Assembly: GCF_002723935.1 (NCBI RefSeq)
Contig: NZ_BEWM01000002.1
Span: 248,001-312,000, forward strand
Source of the DNA: Gluconobacter cerinus
Lineage (GTDB): Bacteria; Pseudomonadota; Alphaproteobacteria; Acetobacterales; Acetobacteraceae
DNA length: 64,000 bases
Direction of reading: 5' to 3'
The translations under genes were made by a program, and so were the position numbers. Shown piece after piece: positions 16,279-24,513 of the stretch. Position 1 is the stretch's first letter. The number at the start of each line of letters is the position of its first letter. Under the pieces are notes generated by a model, which had not been told where the DNA came from, searched no databases, and was given only the letters and a program-made list of their open reading frames with translations.

Positions 16279-17523
16279 TTGTCCACTTCCTCCACCCCTG
16301 ATGCTCCTGTAACGACCCTTTCGCCGGTCGTTCGGATTTTGATCGGTCTTATTTTCATTCTCGGACCGGTTTCGACAGATATGTATCTGCCAGCATTTCC
16401 CATGCTGGAACATGATCTGGGGCAGGGGGCGGGTTCAGCCCAGTTGACGCTAACAGCCTGGCTCGCCGGGTTGGCGATCGGGCAGTTTACACTCGGCCCA
16501 CTCTGTGACCGCTATGGACGTAAATTACCGCTTCTGCTGGGGCTGGTGGTCTATGTGATTGCGTCTGCCCTGCTGGCCGTGGTCACAAACTTCCACCTGT
16601 TCTGCATTCTGCGTTTCATCGCGGCCATGGGAGGGGCGACAACGTCGGTAGCGCCACGAGCCATGGTGCGGGACGTTGCCACCGGGCCGGCTGGTGTGAA
16701 GCTGATGTCCCAGCTGATGCTGATTTTTGGGCTCGGGCCGCTTCTGGCACCTTCCATCGGCAGTTTTCTGCTGGATCTGGGGGAGTGGAGACTGATCTTC
16801 TGGGTTGGCGCAGGGTTCGGAGTGTTGCTGTTTATTGGAACGTGGTTCCTGCTGCCAGACACGTTTCCACCAGAGAAGCGGTTTGCGCTCCCTTTTACAG
16901 GAGTGGTCACCCGGTATTGGGGGCTAATTACAGAGCCGCTGTTCTGCTCTGCCGCCATGGTTGCGAGCTTTGGCACCTTTACGATGTTTGCCTATCTTTC
17001 CAATGCCCCGGCTCTTTTTGAAGGCATTCTGCATTTTTCGCCGCGTCTATTCGCCATCTTCTTCGGGCTGAACGCGGTAGGCTTCGTCATTGGATCACAG
17101 ATCAATGCACGGATGGCGCAGCGCTTTCTGTTTACCAGAGTCATGGAATACGGAATGCTGGCTGTTCTGACTTTCACACTGCTTGGTGTGCTGGTTTGTT
17201 CGCTGGGGCTGGTTGGGCCACAAAACCCCTGGATACTCTGTATCCTGATCTTCTGCACGACGTCGTCGCTCGGATTTGTCGGGCCAAACGCTGGTGTTCT
17301 GGCCCTGACGCATCACGGGCATCAGGCAGGAGCAGCATCTGCCCTGATTGGTACACTGAACTGGACCATCGCAGGAGGCGCAGGCGTTTTAATGGCGCTG
17401 CTACCGTCACACTGGATCGGGTCCACATCAGTGGGCATGATGATCGGAATCATGGGCTGCTGGATCAGCGACTTGTGGCGTCGTCGTCTGGATCCGAATT
17501 CCTATTTATCCGTTCGTCACTGA
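16279..17523 (+). CDS. Bcr/CflA-family multidrug efflux MFS transporter
   Basis: A 414-residue, 12-helix inner-membrane drug:proton antiporter of the DHA1 group. Family signs are PVSTDMYLPAFPMLEHDLG in the first helix region, motif A as GPLCDRYGRKLPLLLG (residues about 72-87), and MVRDVATG with GLGPLLAPSIGSFLLD in helix 5 (the antiporter motif C region). The only in-frame start near the conserved N-terminus is a TTG at 16279, because an in-frame stop lies 15 bases upstream. The product begins with a short Ser/Thr-rich tail. It is preceded by the pstS terminator and followed by a hairpin, so it is probably monocistronic. Substrate unknown; Bcr relatives export bicyclomycin, sulfonamides or cysteine. 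Confidence 0.88.
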   Translation: MSTSSTPDAPVTTLSPVVRILIGLIFILGPVSTDMYLPAFPMLEHDLGQGAGSAQLTLTAWLAGLAIGQFTLGPLCDRYGRKLPLLLGLVVYVIASALLAVVTNFHLFCILRFIAAMGGATTSVAPRAMVRDVATGPAGVKLMSQLMLIFGLGPLLAPSIGSFLLDLGEWRLIFWVGAGFGVLLFIGTWFLLPDTFPPEKRFALPFTGVVTRYWGLITEPLFCSAAMVASFGTFTMFAYLSNAPALFEGILHFSPRLFAIFFGLNAVGFVIGSQINARMAQRFLFTRVMEYGMLAVLTFTLLGVLVCSLGLVGPQNPWILCILIFCTTSSLGFVGPNAGVLALTHHGHQAGAASALIGTLNWTIAGGAGVLMALLPSHWIGSTSVGMMIGIMGCWISDLWRRRLDPNSYLSVRH

Positions 17524-17552
17524 AGCCCTGCTCGCGAAGAGCCAAGGCGTGA

Positions 17553-17577
17553 CCAAAGGCTGAATGTCAGCCTTTGG
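17553..17577. terminator. hairpin between convergent genes
   Basis: CCAAAGGC (17553-17560) pairs perfectly with GCCTTTGG (17570-17577). There is no clear T run on either side. The hairpin overlaps the last codons of the small minus-strand gene, so it may serve the efflux gene as a weak terminator or act inside the small mRNA. Confidence 0.5.
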
Positions 17578-17707
17578 AAGAAACGCGGTCAGCTGCAACA
17601 GTAGCGATCATCAGGGCGCCGATAACAGGCACGAATGCGACCATTGAGAACTGGGCGAGAAGATTGGTTGGCAGGCCGATCAGGTGGATCAGGGTCATGG
17701 ACGTCAT
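17567..17707 (-). CDS. 46-residue membrane peptide
   Basis: A small ORF that begins MTSMTLIHLIGLPTNLLAQF and ends in a polar DRVSSKG tail. Residues about 20-38 (FSMVAFVPVIGALMIATVA) form one convincing hydrophobic segment, so it is probably an inner-membrane micropeptide. It has a strong ribosome-binding site, GGAGAAAAATTCC before the ATG. The flanking DNA contains no competing gene on either strand. It lies convergent to the efflux gene, and its stop sits inside a perfect hairpin. No family recognised. Coding potential rests on the good Shine-Dalgarno sequence and the sensible membrane-peptide composition. Confidence 0.6.
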   Translation of the reverse strand: MTSMTLIHLIGLPTNLLAQFSMVAFVPVIGALMIATVAADRVSSKG

Positions 17708-17961
17708 GGAATTTTTCTCCGTTTTACTTGCCGTTGATGGCGTGGGACGGGAGAAACTCCAGAAACCACTTTCAAGGCAACAAATGAAGACGCGGGATCA
17801 GACCTGCGTTTAACGCATAAATCCCTGCCAGAACTTTGCTGCAATTCATGAAATGCCCTCCCCTGACCCGAAGCAGCGATTATTTCACGTTTCAGTTCAG
17901 GGGTGTTCTATTGTCGCTTCCCTAGCAATTTAGGGTATCAAAATTTTGGAACTAGCCCATT

Positions 17962-17980
17962 CGCGCAATAAAATTGCGCG
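17962..17980. terminator. short perfect hairpin downstream of the DUF2721-like gene
   Basis: CGCGCAAT (17962-17969), loop AAA, ATTGCGCG (17973-17980). It starts six bases after the stop of the minus-strand gene. There is no strong T run, so termination is likely but not certain. Confidence 0.4.
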
Positions 17981-17985
17981 AGGCC

Positions 17986-18489
17986 TCAATTTTTCTTGGG
18001 GGACGAAAGAGAAAGCCCGTCGCGTCGTAGCCCGTGCCAACTGAGAAGCGTGTCCGCCAGAAAGAAGAAAAGAGCGCCAACAGTGCAGGCCAGAGCTATG
18101 CCGAAAAAGGCTAGCAGCCATGTGGATGTGCTTGCATCGCGCAGCGAGCCGACGAAAAGAGCCATTGCCGCGCCGCAGGTCGAGGCCCCGCCGATGGCGT
18201 TGAGCATGATGGCTGCGTCCAGAACAAAGATTCGCCGATGGAGTCTGAGCTCGTGGGCTGCCAGCCGTTCCGGTGTATAAAAAGGGTCTGGCGTATCGGT
18301 GTCGGAAGGTGGGGCAGCCAGTTTTTTTCGTACGTCTTCTAGGTGGTCTGCCACACGGGCAAGACGTGTGTTGAAAACGTTGATCAGTGTTCCAATGCCA
18401 GAAAGCATGAAAACTGGCGTCAGTGCGACTTGAATCAGATGGGCGGCGCTGTCGACCGCATCGGGGTCATAAGAAACAGGAAAAGGCAT
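17986..18489 (-). CDS. DUF2721-like membrane protein
   Basis: A 167-residue protein with three likely membrane segments: about residues 16-38 (AAHLIQVALTPVFMLSGIGTLINVF), 90-112 and 118-140. An early conserved arginine segment (NTRLARVADHLEDVRKKL) and a HELRLHRRIFVLDAAI segment follow the pattern I associate with DUF2721 proteins, whose function is unknown. The start at 18489 gives MPFPVSYDPDAVD, with AGAGAG upstream; a longer frame to 18546 has no better signal. It is divergent from the creatininase-like gene, about 107 bases away. No functional clue from the neighbours. Confidence 0.68.
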   Translation of the reverse strand: MPFPVSYDPDAVDSAAHLIQVALTPVFMLSGIGTLINVFNTRLARVADHLEDVRKKLAAPPSDTDTPDPFYTPERLAAHELRLHRRIFVLDAAIMLNAIGGASTCGAAMALFVGSLRDASTSTWLLAFFGIALACTVGALFFFLADTLLSWHGLRRDGLSLSSPKKN

Positions 18490-18596
18490 ACCGCTCTCTA
18501 TACTGTATCTTCCGAGAGCGAAAAGATGGCGTGCTCTGGAAAACATACCCCCGGATGGAGTAGGGAAAGACGACCATTTTCAGAGATGCCTGTCTT

Positions 18597-19442
18597 ATGC
18601 CGATTTATCCCCGTCTATTGCGCTCCGCCTGTGCGATGCTTGGCCTGGGGATTGGTATGGCTCCGCTGGCATTCGGGCAGGCCGTGATGCATTGCTCGGG
18701 AACGGCGGCACAAGTTGAATTCGCCTGCCACACCTGGACGGAAATCGACCGCTCCGTGCATGGCGGTACGGATACTATTATCATTCCTGTCGGCGGTACG
18801 GAGCAAAGCGGGCCTTACATGGCTGTCGGCAAGCATAATGTGCGGGCGCAGGTTCTGGCTGACGAAATTGCTAGACAGGCCGGGCAGACGTTTGTAGCCC
18901 CCGTCATTGCTTATGTGCCGGAAGGTTCAACCTCCCCGCGAACCTCTCACATGCGTTTTCCGGGAACGATTTCCGTGCCGCCTGCCGTGTTTGAGGGAAT
19001 GCTGAAAGGTGCTGCTGAAAGCTTTCGTGTGCAGGGTTTCCGGAAAATCGTTTTTCTCGGAGATCATGGGGGCTATCAGGCGTCCATGGCGCATGTGGCC
19101 CAGGAGCTGAACACGCGATGGAAGGGTCAGGCAGCAGTTCTGGACCTGCGCGATTATTATGAAGTTATTCCCCATCAGTATGCTGATGCCCTGAAAGCGC
19201 AGGGCCATGCAGCAGAAGTGGGTATGCATGCGGAGCTGAGCGATACGTCCCTTATGCTGGCCGTGGATCCGTCCCTGGTCCGTCAGGAAGCGCTTCGCAC
19301 CGCTCCAAAACCCAGTGTCACCGATGGCGTTTATGGCGGGGATCCGCGCCAGGCTACGCCCGGACTGGGACGTATCGGCACAGAGATGCAGATACGCACC
19401 GCTGTAACGGCACTTCAGTCCTTCAACAGGAGCCATCCATGA
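18597..19442 (+). CDS. secreted creatininase-family (amidohydrolase-like) protein
   Basis: A 281-residue protein of the creatininase fold with an N-terminal signal peptide (cleavage near residue 27, AFGQA), so it is probably periplasmic, unlike cytosolic creatininase. The family core is clear: IIIPVGGTEQSGPYMAVGKHN (residues 61-81), FLGDHGGYQ (153-161) and GMHAELSDTSLMLA (209-222). Against the usual EQHGPHLPLGTD pattern, Glu69 is kept, but the first metal-ligand His is Ser71 and the Asp position is occupied by His80 (KHN). The HAGE motif reads HAEL. The metal site is therefore altered or belongs to a KHN-type subfamily. The stop overlaps the next gene by ATGA, so it is co-translated with a beta-propeller protein. 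Substrate unknown. Confidence 0.82.
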   Translation: MPIYPRLLRSACAMLGLGIGMAPLAFGQAVMHCSGTAAQVEFACHTWTEIDRSVHGGTDTIIIPVGGTEQSGPYMAVGKHNVRAQVLADEIARQAGQTFVAPVIAYVPEGSTSPRTSHMRFPGTISVPPAVFEGMLKGAAESFRVQGFRKIVFLGDHGGYQASMAHVAQELNTRWKGQAAVLDLRDYYEVIPHQYADALKAQGHAAEVGMHAELSDTSLMLAVDPSLVRQEALRTAPKPSVTDGVYGGDPRQATPGLGRIGTEMQIRTAVTALQSFNRSHP

Positions 19443-20725
19443 ATTTCAAGACCCCCCTTCTGGCGGCGCTGACGCTGCTGGGAGCCTCTGCGGCGCACGC
19501 CCAGACCACGGCTCCTGCGGATGCAAGTGCACCGATTCCTGTGCCTCCGGCCCCGGCGGCTCCAGCAGCTCCGCCAGCTATGGTGCCTGTCTCAGCGCCA
19601 GCACCTGCTGTCGCATCTGTTCCTGTCGCCCCTCCGGTTGCTTCAGATGCGGTGCAGACCATTCCGGGCATGCCAGCCGTGATTGATCCGCACAATATTT
19701 ATAGCGAGACCACGCCGTCCCATATTTCCCCGGCGATCGCTCATGATCCGGCGCGGGTTTATGTCCCGAATCTGCGTGGAAACAGTATCTCCGTTATTGA
19801 TCCGGTGTCTTTTCAGGTTGTGGATACCTATCCCGTTGGTCGCTCCCCGCAGCACGTCGTGCCGTCCTGGGATCTGCGGACGCTGTGGGTGACCAACAAC
19901 AGTGAGGGACGTCCGGATGGCTCCCTGACGCCGATCGACCCTGCGACCGCAAAGCCCGGCGCAAATATCGCAGTAGACGATCCGTACAACATGTACTTCA
20001 CCCCGGATGGCAAGTACGCGATCACGGTGGCTGAAGCCCACAAGCGTCTTGATTTCCGCGACCCGCACACGATGGAGCTAAAGGGCTCAGTCGAGACGCC
20101 GGAGTGCAAAGGCGTCAATCACGCTGATTTCTCCATTGACGGCAAGTACGCGATCTTCACCTGCGAGTTTGGCGGTTATGTTGCCAAGGTCGATACCGTG
20201 AACCTGAAGATGATCGGTATGCTGAAGCTGTCCAAGGGCGGAATGCCGCAGGATATTCTGACGGCTCCAGACGGGCATAAGTTCTATGTTGCCGACATGA
20301 TGGCTGACGGTGTGTTCGTCGTGGATGGTGACTCCTTTACGGAAACCGGCTTTATCCCAACGGGTATCGGCACGCATGGCCTGTATCCGAGCCGTGATGG
20401 CAAGGTCATGTATGTGGCGAACCGCGGCTCCCATCGCATTCACGGCAAGCGCGGTGGTCCGGGTGGAGTGTCCATCATCGATTTCGCGACGGATAAGGTC
20501 ATCAAGACCTGGATGATTCCGGATGGTGGTAGCCCGGATATGGGCAATGTCAGTGCTGACGGCAAACTGCTCTGGCTGTCTGGTCGTTTTGACGACGTGG
20601 TTTATGCCATCGACACGGACACAGGGGCTGTCCGCAAGATCCCTGTTGGAGCAGAGCCACATGGCCTGACCGTCTGGCCGCAGCCAGGCCGTTACAGTGT
20701 GGGTCACACTGGCATTCTGCGCTGA
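19439..20725 (+). CDS. periplasmic YVTN-repeat beta-propeller protein
   Basis: A 428-residue exported protein. The signal peptide ends at residue 22 (SAAHAQ). An Ala/Pro-rich flexible linker covers about 23-75. A seven-bladed propeller from about 85 onward has YVTN-type blades such as RVYVPNLRGNSISVIDPVSFQV, RTLWVTNNSEG, HKFYVADMMADGVFVVDGD and KVMYVANRGSHRI. Such propellers bind partners, metals or cofactors; some accompany quinoprotein systems, but no dehydrogenase is nearby. The ATGA overlap with the secreted creatininase-like gene suggests that the two products work together in the periplasm. A strong terminator closes the two-gene unit. Confidence 0.85.
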   Translation: MNFKTPLLAALTLLGASAAHAQTTAPADASAPIPVPPAPAAPAAPPAMVPVSAPAPAVASVPVAPPVASDAVQTIPGMPAVIDPHNIYSETTPSHISPAIAHDPARVYVPNLRGNSISVIDPVSFQVVDTYPVGRSPQHVVPSWDLRTLWVTNNSEGRPDGSLTPIDPATAKPGANIAVDDPYNMYFTPDGKYAITVAEAHKRLDFRDPHTMELKGSVETPECKGVNHADFSIDGKYAIFTCEFGGYVAKVDTVNLKMIGMLKLSKGGMPQDILTAPDGHKFYVADMMADGVFVVDGDSFTETGFIPTGIGTHGLYPSRDGKVMYVANRGSHRIHGKRGGPGGVSIIDFATDKVIKTWMIPDGGSPDMGNVSADGKLLWLSGRFDDVVYAIDTDTGAVRKIPVGAEPHGLTVWPQPGRYSVGHTGILR

Positions 20726-20772
20726 TCTGAGATGAGCGATGATGGAGACGTCAGTTGATGTCTCTATTGTTG

Positions 20773-20804
20773 AAAGCCCGGCAGAGATGCCGGGCTTTTT
20801 TTTT
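20773..20804 (+). terminator. rho-independent terminator after the beta-propeller gene
   Basis: AAGCCCGGC pairs with GCCGGGCTT around a six-base loop (AGAGAT) and is followed by nine T. It is a textbook terminator about 50 bases after the stop. Confidence 0.94.
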
Positions 20805-21063
20805 ATTACAGAGATCAGGGCGTCTTTGTCTGCGCTGGCGTTTGGCCGTTTTCGTTTCTGGTTTCACTTCGCGTGATGCCGGGCGCTATAGGCGAAGTCT
20901 GTGAGTGTGGACCAATTAGGGTCTCTTCGAGAGGGCGTCCTGGAAAGATGCTCTGCGTGTCGATCTGATATGAGGCGCATGATGTGTGCACGAATACTTG
21001 CAAGCATTTTGCTCCCAGATCCGGTAATGTCCGGAAACACATGAGAGAAAAGGTGACTCGAAG
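20805..21063. other. intergenic, no supported gene
   Basis: About 260 bases between a terminator and the next start. A 75-codon frame exists on the minus strand (20815-21042), but it has no ribosome-binding site, no hydrophobic or domain pattern and no neighbours to join. I treat the region as the promoter and leader of the membrane-protein gene at 21064, whose AGGTGACTCGAAG leader is a good ribosome-binding site. Confidence 0.55.
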
Positions 21064-21405
21064 ATGTTGATTGCTTCGATGTTGTGCTTCACTTTAACGG
21101 TTATTGCAGGCATATGGCTCGGCCTTTGCGTTCTCCGGAGCAAGCGTCCGTTGAAGGCTCTGTTGCCAGTCCATGTCGGGTTTGCCCTACTCGGCGCGGT
21201 TTTCATGATTGTCGCACTGGCGAATGGTGACAGCCGACTTATGCTGAATGTCGCTTTAGCCGTGGCCGTTGCTGCTTTTGGCCTTCTCATGGGATGGGCA
21301 AGGCGGCGGGGCTATGTGATTGCCCCGCTCTACATGTGCCATATTCTGCTGGCAGTGATGTTTTACCTGTCTCTGGTCAGCTTCACGCTCTTCCCAAACT
21401 TTTAA
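21064..21405 (+). CDS. small four-helix membrane protein of unknown function
   Basis: 113 residues with four hydrophobic segments at about residues 3-23, 35-53, 58-77 and 85-108. Short basic loops (RSKRPLK and ARRRGY) lie between them, placing them in the cytoplasm by the positive-inside rule. AGGTGA lies eight bases before the ATG. It is convergent with the MscS-type gene, 17 bases away. I recognise no family. The clean helix pattern and good start make it a real gene. Confidence 0.7.
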   Translation: MLIASMLCFTLTVIAGIWLGLCVLRSKRPLKALLPVHVGFALLGAVFMIVALANGDSRLMLNVALAVAVAAFGLLMGWARRRGYVIAPLYMCHILLAVMFYLSLVSFTLFPNF

Positions 21406-21422
21406 AACGCCTTCTACAGGGA

Positions 21423-23858
21423 TCAGGCTTTCTCAGGTGCGGGCTGAACGGGCTGCGGTCCTGTGTCGTTGGCGACCTTGAATTGCATGGTGTTGCCTGG
21501 CGGTGTGGTGGTGTAAGCCGTCGGCGTATAGAATTTGACGCCTTCTTCCGCGAAGCGGTTGGTCACGATACGGTTGAATTCGCGTTTGACCTTCCACTTC
21601 ATCATCGGTGTGGTTCGGATGCTGCCAATCAGGGTGGCGCCTCCGCTGTCGCTCTGATCCACGCCCAGATCTGTGTAGTCGGACAGGATCATCGGCCCGA
21701 AAACCGGATCAGCACGCATTTCCTTAACGGCTTTTTCCATGATGGCAGAGACGCGTGGCAGGTCTTCCGACAGATCAAGCTGCTGCTTGATGACGATCTG
21801 GTTGTAGCCGCGCGCAGTGTTGGCAATGGAGGAGACGGACGAGAACGGGATGATGTGCAGATCGCCCGTAATGTCGCGCACCTTTACAGTCCGGATTGAC
21901 AGGTTTTCCACGGTTCCCGAGACGCCGCCTGTCGTAACCCAGTCACCGACCTGGATTGCGTCTTCAACGAGCATGAAGAAGCCCGTGATGAAATCCTTCA
22001 CCAGACTTTGGGAACCGAAAGCGATGGCTGCGCCAAGGATACCTGCACCAGTCAGAAGTGGCGTTACGTTGATGCCGATCTGCGAGAGTGTCGTCACGGC
22101 AACGATGATGATGATGATGGCCAGAAGAACGGTGCGGATGATTGGCATCACCGTACGCAGGCGGGTTGCTCGGGAACGCTGGCCTGAGGTCTCGAAAGAC
22201 GAGAGCTGCCGGTTCAGCATGATGTTGACCATTTCCCAGATTGCAGCAGCCACAGTCGCTGCAATCAGCATCGTCAGTGCGGTATCCATCAGACGACGGC
22301 CTAGGGCATTCTTGATGAAGAAGCCGAAGGTTGGCAGGCCCCATGCTTCTGTGATGGCAACCAGCGTGAGAAACAGAATGGCCCCCGTCAGCACCATGCG
22401 TGCGACAGGGTAGTATCGGTCAGCGCGTTTCTGAAGTTCCGGAAACCGCTCCACAAGCTGTGGATTGACGCGGAAAAACCGGTCTTGAAGCCCGTAGGCC
22501 AGAACCGCACCCAGACGGGACGCTACCAGCACACCGATCGTGACGCCTGTCGTTTTGAGAATCCAGGCGTAGCCGCCCTGCAGATGGGCTGCCCAGACAA
22601 TCCAAAGGGAAATATCCAGGAACATGGCAGGCACCCACCACAGGCGCGTGATGGCGGCAATAACCGTCCACATTCCTGTTTTCTTGCCAACCGTGCTGGG
22701 CTGAAGCGCATTGCTGACAATGTGACGGATGCGCCAGATGAAGGCGGCGATCAGCACGTGTTCAACAAGAACGACGGCTCTGATCATGGCATCCGTCCCA
22801 CGGGGGGCCAGATTGAACTGTGCGCCAAGTTCAGAGAGGCAGATGACAATGGCGGGAGCCGCAACCAGTACGTTCCACCACCGTGTCACCATGAATGCCG
22901 TCGGCGTGCTCGCTGGCAGGAGCCGGATGGTCGGTGATCGTGGAGTGAGACCCGTCTCGACCAGAAGGTAGAGTGTGCGTGCCCCGGCGTAAGAGTATGC
23001 GAGCGTCAGGATAACGTTCACAGTTCGCTCAGTCAGGGGCAGAACCAGCACCGCCAGACCTGCCAGAAGCAGGAATGCCAGAACAGGCAGGGCTTTGAGC
23101 AAAAAGTGCCCCAGAGCGTAAGGAATACGGGACAGGAAACGGAGCGTCTCGACCTGACGTCTCTGGTCTTCTGCACGGGTCTGGCTGGAGTTTCTGGTGG
23201 CTTCGGTGTCCGCTGGAAGAGGTGCCGGATCTGTTTCAGGAAGCGCCTGAATGTTCCGGACTTCCCGCGCCTGTGCCTTGAGCGTCAGGTTCTGGAGCGG
23301 TTTGCGCAGCATCAGCGCGATGGTCCGTTCAAGCCCCAGACCACATGCGATAACCAGCGCGGCAATTCCAAATGCATGCAGGATTGGCGCGCGTGTCTCT
23401 GCCGACAGCATCTGTGACCTGAACCAGTGGCCGACCAGCCCCAGATCACTGAAGAGGTTCAGGAAGTTGTGAACATATCCCAAAGACTGCGTACGAACGC
23501 TTTTCAGACCGTTATCAATCTCTGGCGACACGTCCGGCATGGTCGCGGCCTTGGACGCCGGGCTTGCCGCAGGCGTGTCTGTCTGTTTGACACCACGCGC
23601 CATGAGCGAGAGCGTGTGTGTGAAGCTGTCACGCTGTTTGGGGTCATTCAGAACATTCAGAAGCTGCTGGGCTTCCTGAGCCGACAGAGGAGCCGACGTG
23701 GGGCTGACTGTCGCCGCTGCGGTTTTTGCAGGTGTTGTTTCTGCCCAGCTGAAGGGTGTTGCCAGCAGGGCCGTCAGGAAAACCAGAAAGGCCATGAAGG
23801 AATGGCGTTTCTTTTGACGGGGTGTTCGTGACTGGGCTGGCCGTGAAGGGGAACACAT
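21423..23858 (-). CDS. large MscS-family mechanosensitive channel
   Basis: An 811-residue inner-membrane channel of the YbiO/MscK-like size class. A signal sequence is followed by a periplasmic N-terminal region of about 130 residues, then many membrane segments between about residues 160 and 600. The C-terminal third has the MscS core: TM3-like GAGILGAAIAFGSQSLVKDFITGFFML, the beta domain beginning EDAIQVGDWVTTGGVSGTVENLSIRTVKVRDITGDLHIIPFSSV, then the alpha/beta end domain. It protects cells against osmotic downshock by releasing solutes. I chose ATG 23858 (40 residues shorter than the longest frame) because it sits just before the signal sequence. Likely monocistronic. Confidence 0.88.
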   Translation of the reverse strand: MCSPSRPAQSRTPRQKKRHSFMAFLVFLTALLATPFSWAETTPAKTAAATVSPTSAPLSAQEAQQLLNVLNDPKQRDSFTHTLSLMARGVKQTDTPAASPASKAATMPDVSPEIDNGLKSVRTQSLGYVHNFLNLFSDLGLVGHWFRSQMLSAETRAPILHAFGIAALVIACGLGLERTIALMLRKPLQNLTLKAQAREVRNIQALPETDPAPLPADTEATRNSSQTRAEDQRRQVETLRFLSRIPYALGHFLLKALPVLAFLLLAGLAVLVLPLTERTVNVILTLAYSYAGARTLYLLVETGLTPRSPTIRLLPASTPTAFMVTRWWNVLVAAPAIVICLSELGAQFNLAPRGTDAMIRAVVLVEHVLIAAFIWRIRHIVSNALQPSTVGKKTGMWTVIAAITRLWWVPAMFLDISLWIVWAAHLQGGYAWILKTTGVTIGVLVASRLGAVLAYGLQDRFFRVNPQLVERFPELQKRADRYYPVARMVLTGAILFLTLVAITEAWGLPTFGFFIKNALGRRLMDTALTMLIAATVAAAIWEMVNIMLNRQLSSFETSGQRSRATRLRTVMPIIRTVLLAIIIIIVAVTTLSQIGINVTPLLTGAGILGAAIAFGSQSLVKDFITGFFMLVEDAIQVGDWVTTGGVSGTVENLSIRTVKVRDITGDLHIIPFSSVSSIANTARGYNQIVIKQQLDLSEDLPRVSAIMEKAVKEMRADPVFGPMILSDYTDLGVDQSDSGGATLIGSIRTTPMMKWKVKREFNRIVTNRFAEEGVKFYTPTAYTTTPPGNTMQFKVANDTGPQPVQPAPEKA

Positions 23859-23989
23859 CGGTCTGAAATGTCCTTGATATGCCTTGAAGCTGGAGCATGT
23901 CCGCGCAAGGTGGGGTCTGTTCTGGCCGGGAGGGCCCTTTTCAAGCAGGAGTGCCACAGGATGAGGCCCTCTGTCCAAAAAGTGATGCG

Positions 23990-24406
23990 TTATTCTGCGG
24001 CTTCCAGTGAAGGGATTGAGGCCGCTGTCCTGCTTTCATTGGCCTCCAGCGCTTCCAGTGCATCTGCATGGTCGATCCCCCACAAATAGAGCTGTTCAAT
24101 GGGCTCGACGAAGACCTTCCCGAGAGATGTCAGGCTGTATTCCACATTGGGTGGCATGATCTGGTGGATCTCACGACAGACGAGTCCTTTTTCTTCGAGC
24201 TCTCTTAGCGTCTGGGTCATCATTTTTTTTGAAAGACCAGGAATGCTTCGCTGAAGGCGACCGGGGCGTGAACTTCCTCCCAGAAGGTGGAGCGTATGGA
24301 GGATCATGGTCGTCCATTTCCCGCTGAAAAGTCTCAGAACCCGGCGTGGCGCGCAGTCTTCGTCAAAGGGAGCCCGGCGATAGTGGGCTGGGAGGGAAGT
24401 TGTCAT
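23990..24406 (-). CDS. HxlR-family winged-helix regulator
   Basis: A 138-residue transcription factor. The HxlR pattern is clear: DEDCAPRRVLRLFSGKWTTMILHTL (residues about 15-39), FGEL-equivalent SRPGRLQRSIPGLSKKMMTQTLRELEEKGLV (about 46-76) and VEYSLTSLGKVFVEPIEQLYLWGI (about 86-109). The usual N-terminal cysteine that senses redox or electrophiles is present (DCAP). It is divergent from the PRISE-type reductase gene about 108 bases away and most likely controls it in response to a reactive carbonyl or quinone. Start at ATG 24406, rather than 24463, fits the family N-terminus. Confidence 0.88.
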   Translation of the reverse strand: MTTSLPAHYRRAPFDEDCAPRRVLRLFSGKWTTMILHTLHLLGGSSRPGRLQRSIPGLSKKMMTQTLRELEEKGLVCREIHQIMPPNVEYSLTSLGKVFVEPIEQLYLWGIDHADALEALEANESRTAASIPSLEAAE

Positions 24407-24513
24407 TTCTTGGGAACCTTTTGGTATCCAGGGCACAATATGGTGCCGTCTGGAACTGTTCACGCCAAGGGCTCAAATGAAGGGCGAACCACTTTTCGGG
24501 AAAGGAGACCCTG

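Noticed and set aside
20815-21042. 75-codon minus-strand frame after the beta-propeller terminator
   Set aside because: Weak start context and no meaningful composition; the region fits better as the promoter of the membrane-protein gene at 21064.
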